Assembly (NCBI RefSeq): GCF_022899935.1
Contig: NZ_JALJCJ010000004.1
Span: forward strand, 186,001-250,000
Direction: 5' to 3'
Source: Shinella curvata
Lineage (GTDB): Bacteria > Pseudomonadota > Alphaproteobacteria > Rhizobiales > Rhizobiaceae
DNA: 64,000 bases
A model generated the notes under the pieces. It did not search any database. It was not told where the DNA came from and saw only the letters and a program-made list of their open reading frames with translations. The position numbers and the translations under genes are program-made. Shown piece by piece: positions 1 to 7,437 of this stretch; the first letter of the stretch is position 1, and every line of letters starts with the position of its first letter.

Positions 1-71
1 GCATGGCCGGGGCTGACCCGATCGATCGTCCGGCCGGATGCCGCATCGACGGACTTGCCATCGACAAGCAT
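1..71 (-). CDS. Aldehyde dehydrogenase, N-terminal fragment (runs off the left edge)
   Basis: Reading leftward from an ATG at 71 gives a peptide beginning MLVDGKSVDAASGRTIDRV, followed by SPGH. This is the characteristic N-terminal strand of NAD(P)-dependent aldehyde dehydrogenases, which usually begin with a LIDGKWVDA-type segment followed by NP or SPA. Only about 23 residues are inside the window, so no catalytic residue can be checked. The frame stays open further upstream (RYQ precedes the Met), so the true start could be earlier; no strong ribosome binding site is seen. It is divergent from the GntR regulator at 235, which may control it. The substrate cannot be inferred. Confidence 0.6.
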   Translation of the reverse strand, partial: MLVDGKSVDAASGRTIDRVSPGH

Positions 72-221
72 CTGATAGCGGGCTTTAATATTCAGCCGCG
101 GGTCACGGGAATCGGGTGCAATGAAATTGGACAGCAATATCGTCTTCCGGCCGGCAATAGTGCGCCAGCCCCTCCCTGTTGATCCGGTTTTCAGGCCACC
201 GGATTTCTGTTGCACATGAAT

Positions 222-239
222 TGTATGGTACTGTATGGT
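222..239. promoter_or_regulatory. Tandem direct repeat, candidate GntR operator
   Basis: Two copies of TGTATGGT lie at 222-229 and 232-239, with a 10-bp period. They sit in the divergent gap between the aldehyde dehydrogenase and the GntR gene and overlap the upstream candidate start of the GntR gene (ATG 235). One-turn spacing is compatible with a regulator binding one face of the helix. An autoregulatory role is inferred from position only. Confidence 0.35.
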
Positions 240-963
240 GGCTCCAAATGGATGTCAACGCATGATGGCGGGAAAAGACGTGAACCTTGAATCCCTGAAG
301 ATCGACACGGGCGAAACCGCGGCAGCGCAGGTGGAGCGGGACCTGCGTGAATCCATCATCCGCCTGGAGCTCGCCCCCGGCATGCGGTTATCGGAACAGG
401 AAATCGCCACCCGCATGGGCGTCTCACGCCAGCCGGTGCGCGAGGCGCTGATCGCGCTCGGCAAATCGAAGCTCGTCGATATCAGGCCCAATAGAGGCAC
501 CGTCGTGGTGCGCATCTCTGCACGGCAGATGATGGAAGCGCGTTTCGTGCGCGAGGCGATCGAGACCGCCGTCGCCCGCCGCGCCAGCGAGAGTTTTGAC
601 AGCTGGACGCGGCGTAAGATCGACACGATCCTCGCCCGCCAGAAAGCCGCCCGCGACGTCGATGACCACAACGCCTTCCGCCGCGAGGACGAGCAGTTTC
701 ACATCGCCATTGCCGAGGGGGCTGGCTGCGGCCTTGCCTGGAACGCCATCTCCGACATCAAGGCGCATATGGACCGGGTCTGCAATCTCCAACTCCGCCA
801 CCCCGATTCCATGAGCCGGCTGATCGCCGAACATGAGGCGATCATCGACGCCATCGATACGCGCAACGCCGACACTGCCGAAGCCGCCATGCGCAGCCAT
901 CTGAACGGCATCCTCACCGATCTGCCGCAGATCGAGGCGTCCAATCCGGATCTCTTCGAGTGA
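235..963 (+). CDS. GntR-family transcriptional regulator, FCD (FadR-type) subfamily
   Basis: A winged-helix domain occupies about residues 30-95, with the typical GntR features SEQEIATRMGVSRQPVREAL and NRGTVVV. An all-helical FCD ligand domain follows (about 100-230), including the metal-binding-type pattern D..FH (EDEQFHIAIAE), HPDSM and EHEAIIDAI. Family members repress catabolic genes and are released by an organic acid or similar effector. The 242-residue length is normal. ATG 235 is the first start; ATG 262 is an equally plausible one that would leave the upstream TGTATGGT repeat outside the gene. The likely target is the divergent aldehyde dehydrogenase, but this is inference. Confidence 0.9.
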   Translation: MVAPNGCQRMMAGKDVNLESLKIDTGETAAAQVERDLRESIIRLELAPGMRLSEQEIATRMGVSRQPVREALIALGKSKLVDIRPNRGTVVVRISARQMMEARFVREAIETAVARRASESFDSWTRRKIDTILARQKAARDVDDHNAFRREDEQFHIAIAEGAGCGLAWNAISDIKAHMDRVCNLQLRHPDSMSRLIAEHEAIIDAIDTRNADTAEAAMRSHLNGILTDLPQIEASNPDLFE

Positions 964-976
964 CGGAACGCAAAAA

Positions 977-1000
977 GGCGCGCGATCTTCATCGCGCGCC
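977..1000 (-). terminator. Intrinsic terminator after the TerC gene
   Basis: A perfect 10-bp stem (GGCGCGCGAT / ATCGCGCGCC) with a CTTC loop lies between the convergent GntR and TerC genes. On the minus strand the stem is followed by TTTTT, so it best serves the leftward TerC gene. On the plus strand no T run follows. Confidence 0.75.
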
Positions 1001-1033
1001 GGAAAATGCGGGTTGGGCTGAAACGGAGAGCGT

Positions 1034-1645
1034 TCAGCCGGCGCCGACGTAGGGCATGACCTCGAGCACGCCGCGATAGATCATGTCGAGCGAGACATAG
1101 AGGATGATCGCGAGACCGACATAGGCAATCCAGCGGTGCTTGTTGAGCAGGTTGGCGATGAAGTTCGCCGCGATGCCCATCAGCGCGATGGAGAGCGCCA
1201 GGCCGATGACCAGCACGCTCGGATGTTCGCGGGCGGCACCGGCGACGGCGAGCACGTTATCGAGCGACATGGAGACGTCGGCGACGACGATCTGGGTGGC
1301 GGCCTGGAAGAAGGTCTTCTTCGGCGCGTCTTCGAGGCTTGCCTCTTCCGCGCTGCCATGGCCGCCGCGCAGCTCGCGCCACATCTTCCAGCACACCCAG
1401 AGCAGCAGCAGACCGCCGGCGAGCAGCAGGCCGATGATGGCGAGCAGATGCACCGCCACGGTTGCGAAGAGGATACGCAGCACGGTCGCCGCGATGATCC
1501 CGACGAGGATCGCCTTCTTACGCTGCGTCGGCTCAAGGCCGGCGGCGGCGAGGCCGATGACGACGGCATTGTCGCCGGCGAGAACCAGGTCGATTGCGAT
1601 GACTTGCAGAAGCGCCGTCAGACCGGCCGCTGTCAGAATTTCCAT
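1034..1645 (-). CDS. TerC/YjbE-family integral membrane protein
   Basis: A 203-residue polytopic membrane protein of the TerC family (YjbE-like subgroup), associated with metal-ion (often Mn2+) efflux or protection of exported metalloproteins. The family hallmarks are the acidic intramembrane motifs: DLVLAGDNAVVIGLA near the N-terminus and ADVSMSLDNVLAVAG in the second half. About six to seven hydrophobic segments are present with a charged loop (RELRGGHGSAEEASLEDAPKK) between the two halves. A GTG at 1654 is in frame, but ATG 1645 has a purine-rich site (GGAAGG) about 8 bp upstream and is preferred. It appears monocistronic, with its own terminator. The substrate ion is not determinable here. 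Confidence 0.85.
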   Translation of the reverse strand: MEILTAAGLTALLQVIAIDLVLAGDNAVVIGLAAAGLEPTQRKKAILVGIIAATVLRILFATVAVHLLAIIGLLLAGGLLLLWVCWKMWRELRGGHGSAEEASLEDAPKKTFFQAATQIVVADVSMSLDNVLAVAGAAREHPSVLVIGLALSIALMGIAANFIANLLNKHRWIAYVGLAIILYVSLDMIYRGVLEVMPYVGAG

Positions 1646-1765
1646 GCGTCCCACCTTCCGAAATGCTCGGGCTCGAACGAACCGTCCCTTGTCCGCCTGA
1701 TTCCGATCAGTACCCTTTCAGATTCGCGGTTTGCAAGACGAATTCACGTTTTCGTGAAAACGCAG

Positions 1766-1789
1766 ATCGGCGGGCCGGAGCCCGCCGAT
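1766..1789 (-). terminator. Terminator hairpin after the racemase-family gene
   Basis: A perfect 10-bp stem (ATCGGCGGGC / GCCCGCCGAT) with a 4-nt loop lies 25 bp beyond the leftward gene ending at 1815. On the minus strand it is followed by CTGCGTTTTC, a short T run. A second small palindrome (TTCACG TTTT CGTGAA, 1743-1758) follows. Confidence 0.6.
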
Positions 1790-1814
1790 GAGAAAGCCTG
1801 TCATCAAGCCCGCC

Positions 1815-2492
1815 TCAAATCGCCTGTGGCATCACTCCGTCCCGATCGATCAGACTGAAGACCCGGTCCACGGCGCAGGGGATCGGGCCAAGCACCGGCC
1901 GGCCGAAGCGCGTACGAAGCTGTTCGGCCGCCTGGCCAAGCGGGCCTCCGCCGATGATCACGGCCTCGGCGCCATCCCGTTCGATGCACTCCCGCACCGC
2001 GCCGGCGAGCGCCTCGGCCAAAAGTCCGGCCTCGGCGGCAAGGGCAAGCGGGTCCCCGGCGGTACACCGGACGCCCGTATAGAGATGATCGAGGCCGAGA
2101 TCACGCGCCCGCTGGTCGATGGCGTCGACAAGATCCGGTGTCGAGGTGGCGACGGCAAAGCGGCGCCCCCCTTGCGAGGCCTCGATCATCGAGGCCTCAC
2201 AGATACCCACGACCGGCACGTTCACCTTGCGGCGAAGCTCGGCCAGGCCGGGATCGCCGAAAGCGCTGACGATGATCCCCACGCAATCGCGATCGTGCGC
2301 CGTGCCGAGCTCGACCACCTGGGCGGCGGAAGCCACCAGCTGCTCGGGCGTTGTGATCATCGACGGGCTGCGGTCCGCCGTCACGGCGCGGACATCGAGC
2401 CTGCCGCCCGCCGCCTTCAGCGCAATAGCCTGCATCATGTCGCTGGTGGCAAGCGAACTGTTGGGATTGATCAACAGTATGTGCGGGGTCAT
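1815..2492 (-). CDS. Asp/Glu/hydantoin racemase-family protein lacking the usual cysteines
   Basis: The 225-residue protein has the family start HILLINPNSSLATSDMM and the conserved FGDPGL and VPVVGICEAS segments, so the fold is that of hydantoin, allantoin and Asp/Glu racemases. In racemases of this family a cysteine sits just before FGDPG (ACFGDPG) and a second in a GC(A/T)G segment near residue 180. Here these are Ser76-Ala77 and Gly181-Gly183, so neither cysteine is present; Cys98 in GICEA is at a different position. It therefore may not be a two-base racemase. The gene starts 5 bp after the MFS gene and is almost certainly cotranscribed with it, suggesting action on the transported substrate. 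Confidence 0.75.
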   Translation of the reverse strand: MTPHILLINPNSSLATSDMMQAIALKAAGGRLDVRAVTADRSPSMITTPEQLVASAAQVVELGTAHDRDCVGIIVSAFGDPGLAELRRKVNVPVVGICEASMIEASQGGRRFAVATSTPDLVDAIDQRARDLGLDHLYTGVRCTAGDPLALAAEAGLLAEALAGAVRECIERDGAEAVIIGGGPLGQAAEQLRTRFGRPVLGPIPCAVDRVFSLIDRDGVMPQAI

Positions 2493-2497
2493 TCCGG

Positions 2498-3958
2498 TTA
2501 TGCTCCTGCCTTGAGAGGTTCGATCGCCGCAACGTTTTCACTCGTGCCCGCATTGTCCGCACGCTGGGTGATGTCCTCCATCGACATGCCGTAGGTTTCC
2601 GGCCCGAGGCGAATGCAGACCGCGAAAACGGCGTACATGGCAGCCGCCAGGCCGAACACGCCGCCCATGCCGTAGGTGTCGAACAGTGCGCCCGAGATGG
2701 TCGGCACGAAGGAGCCCGCAGCCGAGCCCGTCGCCAGGATGAAAGCCACCCCGAAGGCACGGATGCGGGTCGGGAACAGTTCCGGCGCATAGATCCAGAT
2801 CGAGGTGTTCAGAAGAAGCACGAAGAACTGGAAGAGCGCGCCGAAGAACAGCACGAGATAGAGAGTCGTGCCGAACTGCAGGATGGAGAGTGCGGCAAGG
2901 CATGCGCAGATCGCACCGACCGTCAGCACCCGCTTTCGGGGGAAATAATAGCCGAACATGGAGGCCGCGATGGCGCCGAGAACGCTGCCCGACTGGATGA
3001 TCATGCTGTAAAGTAGGCTGCCCTGCAGCGTGTAGCCCATCGAGATGAATATGACCGGCATCAGGGTGAGCACGGAAAGTTGTGCGCCGTAGCTCATCAG
3101 GATGGCGATGGATACCGGCACGATGCGCCCGAGGAAGGGTGCGCGGAAAAGTTCCTTCCAAGCGCCCTTGGCACGCGGCGCGTCCTGTTCGTTGTCCTTT
3201 GAGAGGTATTCGCGGACCACGAGGTTCTTCGGCCGGAGCGAACCGGATTCCAGCACCGAAAGCACCTGGTTCGCCTCGTCGATGCGCCCTTGTGAGGCCA
3301 GGAAACGCGGTGTTTCCGGCACGAAGCGGCGATAGAAGACGACGAGCAGGGCCGGCAGCGCGAGCGAGGCGAAAAGCCAGCGCCAGCTATCTTCACCGGG
3401 GAAAATGGTAAAGATCATCAGGCCGTAGACAGGGGCCAGGAAGTTGCCGAAACCGCCCGCGCCCACATTGACGAGGCCGGCGGCCGTTCCGCGGAATTTA
3501 GGCGAGCAGAATTCCGACAGCATGGTGACGGCCGTCGAGATTTCACCGCCGACGCCGAAGCCGACAATGGCGCGGGCGATGCACAGGAACATGAAATCCG
3601 GTGCAATTGCGCAGGCCGCCGAGCCGAGCGAAAACAGCAGGAGATTGAACGTCAGCATGACGCGGCGGCCGTAGCGGTCGCCGAGAATCCCCGACAGCAG
3701 GCGGCCTATGGCAGCGCTGCCGAAGGTGATGGTGTTCAAAAAGCCGATATCCGTTCCTGTCAGGCCCCAATGCTCCTTCAGGAGCGGGCCGGACACACCG
3801 ATCGTATTCTGCTCGAACGCATCGAACAGGCACCCGATCAGCACCAGCGCGATGATCTGCTTATGCGCACGCGTAACCCCGATGCGGGTGAGCGCGCCCT
3901 CCAGTTGGCGGATTGCCGGCGATGATTTGCCGGACTGCACCATTCCTTCTGCTGCCAT
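2498..3958 (-). CDS. MFS transporter (sugar/aromatic-acid porter type)
   Basis: A 486-residue major facilitator with 12 predicted helices. The loop 2-3 signature GILGDRYGRRVML and the PETPRFLASQGR motif after helix 6 are typical of the metabolite:H+ symporter and sugar-porter groups. A cytoplasmic central loop (about residues 225-265) separates the two six-helix halves. A very strong ribosome binding site (GAGGAGGAGA) precedes ATG 3958. It is first in a two-gene operon with the racemase-family gene and is divergent from an RpiR regulator, which probably controls it. The substrate is unknown; the context suggests an organic acid, amino acid or derivative. Confidence 0.88.
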   Translation of the reverse strand: MAAEGMVQSGKSSPAIRQLEGALTRIGVTRAHKQIIALVLIGCLFDAFEQNTIGVSGPLLKEHWGLTGTDIGFLNTITFGSAAIGRLLSGILGDRYGRRVMLTFNLLLFSLGSAACAIAPDFMFLCIARAIVGFGVGGEISTAVTMLSEFCSPKFRGTAAGLVNVGAGGFGNFLAPVYGLMIFTIFPGEDSWRWLFASLALPALLVVFYRRFVPETPRFLASQGRIDEANQVLSVLESGSLRPKNLVVREYLSKDNEQDAPRAKGAWKELFRAPFLGRIVPVSIAILMSYGAQLSVLTLMPVIFISMGYTLQGSLLYSMIIQSGSVLGAIAASMFGYYFPRKRVLTVGAICACLAALSILQFGTTLYLVLFFGALFQFFVLLLNTSIWIYAPELFPTRIRAFGVAFILATGSAAGSFVPTISGALFDTYGMGGVFGLAAAMYAVFAVCIRLGPETYGMSMEDITQRADNAGTSENVAAIEPLKAGA

Positions 3959-3984
3959 AGTCTCCTCCTCTTTGGCCTCAGTGT

Positions 3985-4028
3985 GAAAATCAATTTTCGT
4001 ATGCTACATACATGAAATCATATTTTCA
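3985..4028. promoter_or_regulatory. Two related dyads, candidate RpiR operators
   Basis: In the divergent gap between the MFS and RpiR genes, a perfect palindrome GAAAATCAATTTTC lies at 3985-3998. An imperfect related one, TGAAATCATATTTTCA, lies at 4013-4028. Their starts are about 29 bp apart, close to three helical turns. GAAA/TTTC dyads resemble sites reported for RpiR/MurR-family regulators; assignment to the neighbouring regulator is inference. Confidence 0.45.
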
Positions 4029-4111
4029 AGAAACTTTGATCGCAGTTTGGCGGGCACATCTTGCGAAGCGCGTTGGCTCGGTTACAACCTTGATTTCAAT
4101 GGGAGGCAGGC

Positions 4112-4963
4112 GTGACCAAGACGGGTTCCACCGATCGTTCGTTTCTACACCGTGTGCGCGACGCGCTCGACGGCCTGCATCCGGCCGAGCGGCGGTTGGG
4201 CGATTTCGTTTGCGACTTTCCAGGCGAGCTTGCCAGCTACTCCGCCTCCGAACTCGCCAAGCTCGCGCAAGTATCGAACGCAACGGTGACGCGGTTCGTT
4301 CGAAGGCTCGGCTATGAGAGTTACGAGGAGGCGCGCCGCCATGCGCGCGACGAGCGGCAGACCGGTTCACGCCTGTTTCTCGCCGTCTCCAGCGATACCG
4401 CCGCGGCGCAATCCGTCGCCGCCCATGTCGCGCAGGGTATCAGCAATCTCGAAGGCACCTTCACGACGATTACCGACGCGCAGGTCGACGCCGTTGCCGA
4501 TGCCATCTTCGATGCGCGCAAGACCTGGGTGATCGGTTTTCGAAGCAGTCATGCCTTTGCCGAGTATCTTCAGTGGCAGATGACCCAGGTGGTGGAGAAC
4601 ATCGTCGCCATCCCCGGCGCCGGTCAGACGCTCGGCGAACATCTCGCTAGCGTCACGGAAAAGGATGTCGCCATCGTCTTCGGCCTGCGCCGCCGCGTGG
4701 CACAGATGGACGCGATCCTGACATCGATCGAAAAAAGCGGCGCCAAACTTCTCTACATCACGGATGAGGGCGTGCCCCACCGCGCGACTGCGACCTGGCA
4801 CTTTCGCTGTCAGACGCTGGCGCCCGGCCCGCTCTTCAACCACGTTTCGGTCATGGCCGTTTGCCACCTCATCACGACACGCGCCATCGAGCGCGCCGGC
4901 TCCGCAGGCCGCACGCGCCTCAGAGGCATCGAGCGCTTCGGCGATGCGCTGGAGGAACTGTAG
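4112..4963 (+). CDS. RpiR/MurR-family transcriptional regulator with SIS domain
   Basis: The N-terminal HTH_6 domain (about residues 5-80) includes LHPAERRLGDFV and the recognition region LAKLAQVSNATVTRFVRRLGY. The C-terminal SIS domain (about 110-250) includes KTWVIGFRSSHAFAEYL and VAIVFGLRRR, the fold that binds phosphosugars or related ligands in this family. GTG 4112 is chosen because a clear GGGAGGCAGG site lies just upstream. It is divergent from the MFS-racemase operon and probably regulates it through the GAAA/TTTC dyads in the gap. The ligand is unknown; not all RpiR proteins bind sugars. Confidence 0.9.
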   Translation: MTKTGSTDRSFLHRVRDALDGLHPAERRLGDFVCDFPGELASYSASELAKLAQVSNATVTRFVRRLGYESYEEARRHARDERQTGSRLFLAVSSDTAAAQSVAAHVAQGISNLEGTFTTITDAQVDAVADAIFDARKTWVIGFRSSHAFAEYLQWQMTQVVENIVAIPGAGQTLGEHLASVTEKDVAIVFGLRRRVAQMDAILTSIEKSGAKLLYITDEGVPHRATATWHFRCQTLAPGPLFNHVSVMAVCHLITTRAIERAGSAGRTRLRGIERFGDALEEL

Positions 4964-5041
4964 CCATCCCCGTTTCGGACGGCACCTCTCTCCGGTGCAT
5001 GATGATACAGGATTTCTCCAAAGCCGCCGGGACCACCATTC

Positions 5042-6196
5042 TCATGTCAGCGGAAGGCGTCTGCGCACGATGCTCGCGTGAAAGCTTGCGCCATACAGCA
5101 GTCCGTCATCGTTGAAGTCATAGGTCGGATTGTGCAACGGCGCGGATTGGGCGCCGTTGCCGAGGAAGACGAAGCAGCCGGGCACGAAATCAAGGAAGCG
5201 AGCGAAATCCTCCGAACCGGTCATCGGCTCCCGGCGCAACGCGATGTTTTCAGGCTCGAAGACCTCCGCGGCGGCGGCGAAGGCTTCGTCGGTGAGTGCC
5301 GGATCGTTCAGCAAGGGCACGAATTCCCGCGTATAGGAAACCTCGGCCGAGATGTTGTAGGAAAGCGCCGTCCCCTCGGCGATCACGCGCATCTGCCTTT
5401 CGATCGCAGCACTCACTTCCGGGCGGAAGCTGCGGGCATCGCCGAGGATGCGTGCCAGCCCCGGCAGTGCGTTGCGCGTGCCGTCGGTCAGGAATTCCGT
5501 CACGGAGACGACGCTGATATCGGTCGGGTTCAGCCGGCGCGAGACGATCGTCTGGAGGTTCGTGACGAGCGCGCAGGCGGCCACCAGCACCTCGTTTCCG
5601 CCGTGCGGCCGGGCTGCATGGCCGCCGACACCGCGCAGCACGATCTCGAAATTGTCCTCCGCAGACATGATGGCGCCGGGACGGGTTTCGAAATGCCCGA
5701 CGGGAAGGCCCGGCATATTGTGCATCCCGTAGATCTCGTCGAAAGGGAAACGCTGCATGATGCCGTCCTCGATCATCGCCAGCGCGCCCCTGCCCCACTC
5801 CTCGGCGGGCTGGAAGACGAAGCGCACCGTGCCGTCGAAGCCGCCCTCTTCCGTAAGCATCCGGGCGGCGCCGAGCAGCATCGCCGTGTGGCCGTCGTGA
5901 CCGCAGGCATGCATGAGACCAGGATTCCTTGAGATGTAAGGCACAGCGCCCTGCTCGGGAATACGGAGCGCATCCATATCGGCACGCAGCGCAATCGAGC
6001 GATTGCCGCTGCCGCGCTTGAGGGTGCCCACGACGCCTGTTCCGCCGACGCCTTCGACAACCGCGTCGAGTCCGAATTCCCGCAGCTTCGCCGCAACGAA
6101 GGCCGCGGTCAGTTTCTCCTCGAAGCCGAACTCCGGATGGGCATGAAGATGACGGCGCCACGTGCGCATATCCGAAACCAGTTGTTCGATACCCAT
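5042..6196 (-). CDS. M20D-family amidohydrolase (hippurate / N-acyl amino acid hydrolase type)
   Basis: A 384-residue metal-dependent amidohydrolase. Visible metal and catalytic motifs are LRADMDALRIPE, HACGHDGHTAML (metal-binding Cys-x-His), FVFQPAEEWGRGA (catalytic Glu pair), a GMHNMP segment, and MTGSEDFARF near the C-terminus. Family members cleave N-acyl amino acids (hippurate, indole acetyl-amino acids, N-acetyl-diaminopimelate) in the cytoplasm. Its ATG lies 2 bp after the stop of the upstream gene, with its GGGAATAG site inside that gene, so it is translationally linked to the AllC-like hydrolase and diaminopropionate ammonia-lyase. It probably deacylates a diaminopropionate-related or other amino acid conjugate. 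Confidence 0.88.
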   Translation of the reverse strand: MGIEQLVSDMRTWRRHLHAHPEFGFEEKLTAAFVAAKLREFGLDAVVEGVGGTGVVGTLKRGSGNRSIALRADMDALRIPEQGAVPYISRNPGLMHACGHDGHTAMLLGAARMLTEEGGFDGTVRFVFQPAEEWGRGALAMIEDGIMQRFPFDEIYGMHNMPGLPVGHFETRPGAIMSAEDNFEIVLRGVGGHAARPHGGNEVLVAACALVTNLQTIVSRRLNPTDISVVSVTEFLTDGTRNALPGLARILGDARSFRPEVSAAIERQMRVIAEGTALSYNISAEVSYTREFVPLLNDPALTDEAFAAAAEVFEPENIALRREPMTGSEDFARFLDFVPGCFVFLGNGAQSAPLHNPTYDFNDDGLLYGASFHASIVRRRLPLT

Positions 6197-6198
6197 CG

Positions 6199-7437
6199 CT
6201 ATTCCCCCTGCGTCAGCTTGCGGGTTACATCCAGCAGGACGTTGGCACCGACCACGAGTTCGTCGTCGCCGGTGAATTCCTTCGGGTTGTGGCTGATGCC
6301 GCCCTTGCTCGGTACGAAAATCATCGCCGCCGGCGCAATGCGCGCGATCATCTGCGCATCATGGCCCGCACCCGACGTCATGCGCCGGCAGGAGAGCGCC
6401 CGCGCCCGGGCCGCCGTCTCGATTTCCGCGACGATGCCGGCATCGAACATGACGGGCTCGAAGCGAGCCAGCCGTTCGACCGAGATGGTCACGTCCTCTT
6501 CGGACGAAAGCGTATCGAGAAAATCGGCAAGAGCCGCCTCCTCCTGCTGGAGCCGCGCCTCGTCCGGATCGCGCAGATCGACGGTGAATGTCGCCCGCGA
6601 GGGAATGACGTTGATGGCATTGGGCTCGAAGGCCATGCAGCCGACCGTCGCCACCGTCGGCGTGTTGGACGCCTTGGCACGCTCGCGCAGGAAGGTAACG
6701 ACGCGGGCAGCGGCGTAGCCGGCATCGCGACGCATGGAGATCGGCGTCGTGCCGGCATGGTTGGCATCGCCTTCGATCGTCACCTTCTGCCAGGAGATGC
6801 CCTGCAGGTTTTCCACCGCCCCGAGTGCGACGCCCTCGCGTTCCAGCACCGGCCCCTGTTCGATGTGCAGTTCGAGATAGGCATGCGGTTTCAGGAAGCC
6901 CGGCTCGCGATCTCCCGCATAACCGATACGGTGCAGCTCGTCGCCGAGCACTGAGCCATCGGTTCCGATCGTCGCCAGCGCTGCGTCGAGATCCAGTCCA
7001 CCCGAATAGATGAGCGAGCCCAGCATGTCGGGCGCGTAGCGCACGCCCTCCTCGTTGGTGAAGGCGGCGACGACGATGGGCCGCCCGGGCATGTAACCTG
7101 ACGCTTTCAGCGTCTCGATCACCTCCAGCCCCGCAAGCACGCCGTAACACCCGTCATAGATGCCCGCATTGATGACCGTATCGATATGCGAGCCGAGCAT
7201 CAGCGGCGGACGGTCCGCGATGCCCTCCGTGGCCCAGATGCCGAAGATGTTGCCGATGCGATCGACTGCCACATCGAGCCCCGCTGCTTCAAGCCAGGAA
7301 ACGAACCGGTCGCGACCGCCCCGTTCTGTATCCGATGCGGCAAGGCGCGTCAGCCGGCCATCGGCATCGCGGCCGATATCGCCGAGTTCACGGAGGCGGC
7401 CAAGCAGCCGGGCCGCATCGATGGAAGACAGCGTCAT
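6199..7437 (-). CDS. Zn-dependent N-carbamoyl-amino-acid hydrolase (AllC/HyuC-type M20 peptidase)
   Basis: A 412-residue member of the allantoate amidohydrolase / N-carbamoyl-L-amino acid hydrolase / beta-ureidopropionase group. Motifs in order are LGSHIDTVINAG and GVLAGLEVIETL, FTNEEGVRYAP (bridging Glu), HIEQGPVLE, GDANHAGTTPISMRRDAG (dimerisation-domain substrate site) and SGAGHDAQMIARI (metal His). The start is ATG 7437, which overlaps the upstream dpaL stop (ATGA); a longer open frame upstream is only coincidental overlap with dpaL. Enzymes of this type release CO2 and NH3 from ureido or carbamoyl substrates. Linkage to diaminopropionate ammonia-lyase suggests a 3-ureido- or N-carbamoyl-diaminopropionate substrate. 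Confidence 0.87.
   Translation of the reverse strand: MTLSSIDAARLLGRLRELGDIGRDADGRLTRLAASDTERGGRDRFVSWLEAAGLDVAVDRIGNIFGIWATEGIADRPPLMLGSHIDTVINAGIYDGCYGVLAGLEVIETLKASGYMPGRPIVVAAFTNEEGVRYAPDMLGSLIYSGGLDLDAALATIGTDGSVLGDELHRIGYAGDREPGFLKPHAYLELHIEQGPVLEREGVALGAVENLQGISWQKVTIEGDANHAGTTPISMRRDAGYAAARVVTFLRERAKASNTPTVATVGCMAFEPNAINVIPSRATFTVDLRDPDEARLQQEEAALADFLDTLSSEEDVTISVERLARFEPVMFDAGIVAEIETAARARALSCRRMTSGAGHDAQMIARIAPAAMIFVPSKGGISHNPKEFTGDDELVVGANVLLDVTRKLTQGE

Noticed and set aside
1655-1765. Mn-sensing (yybP-ykoY) riboswitch before the TerC gene
   Set aside because: The 110-bp leader lacks the conserved riboswitch core; only simple hairpins are present.
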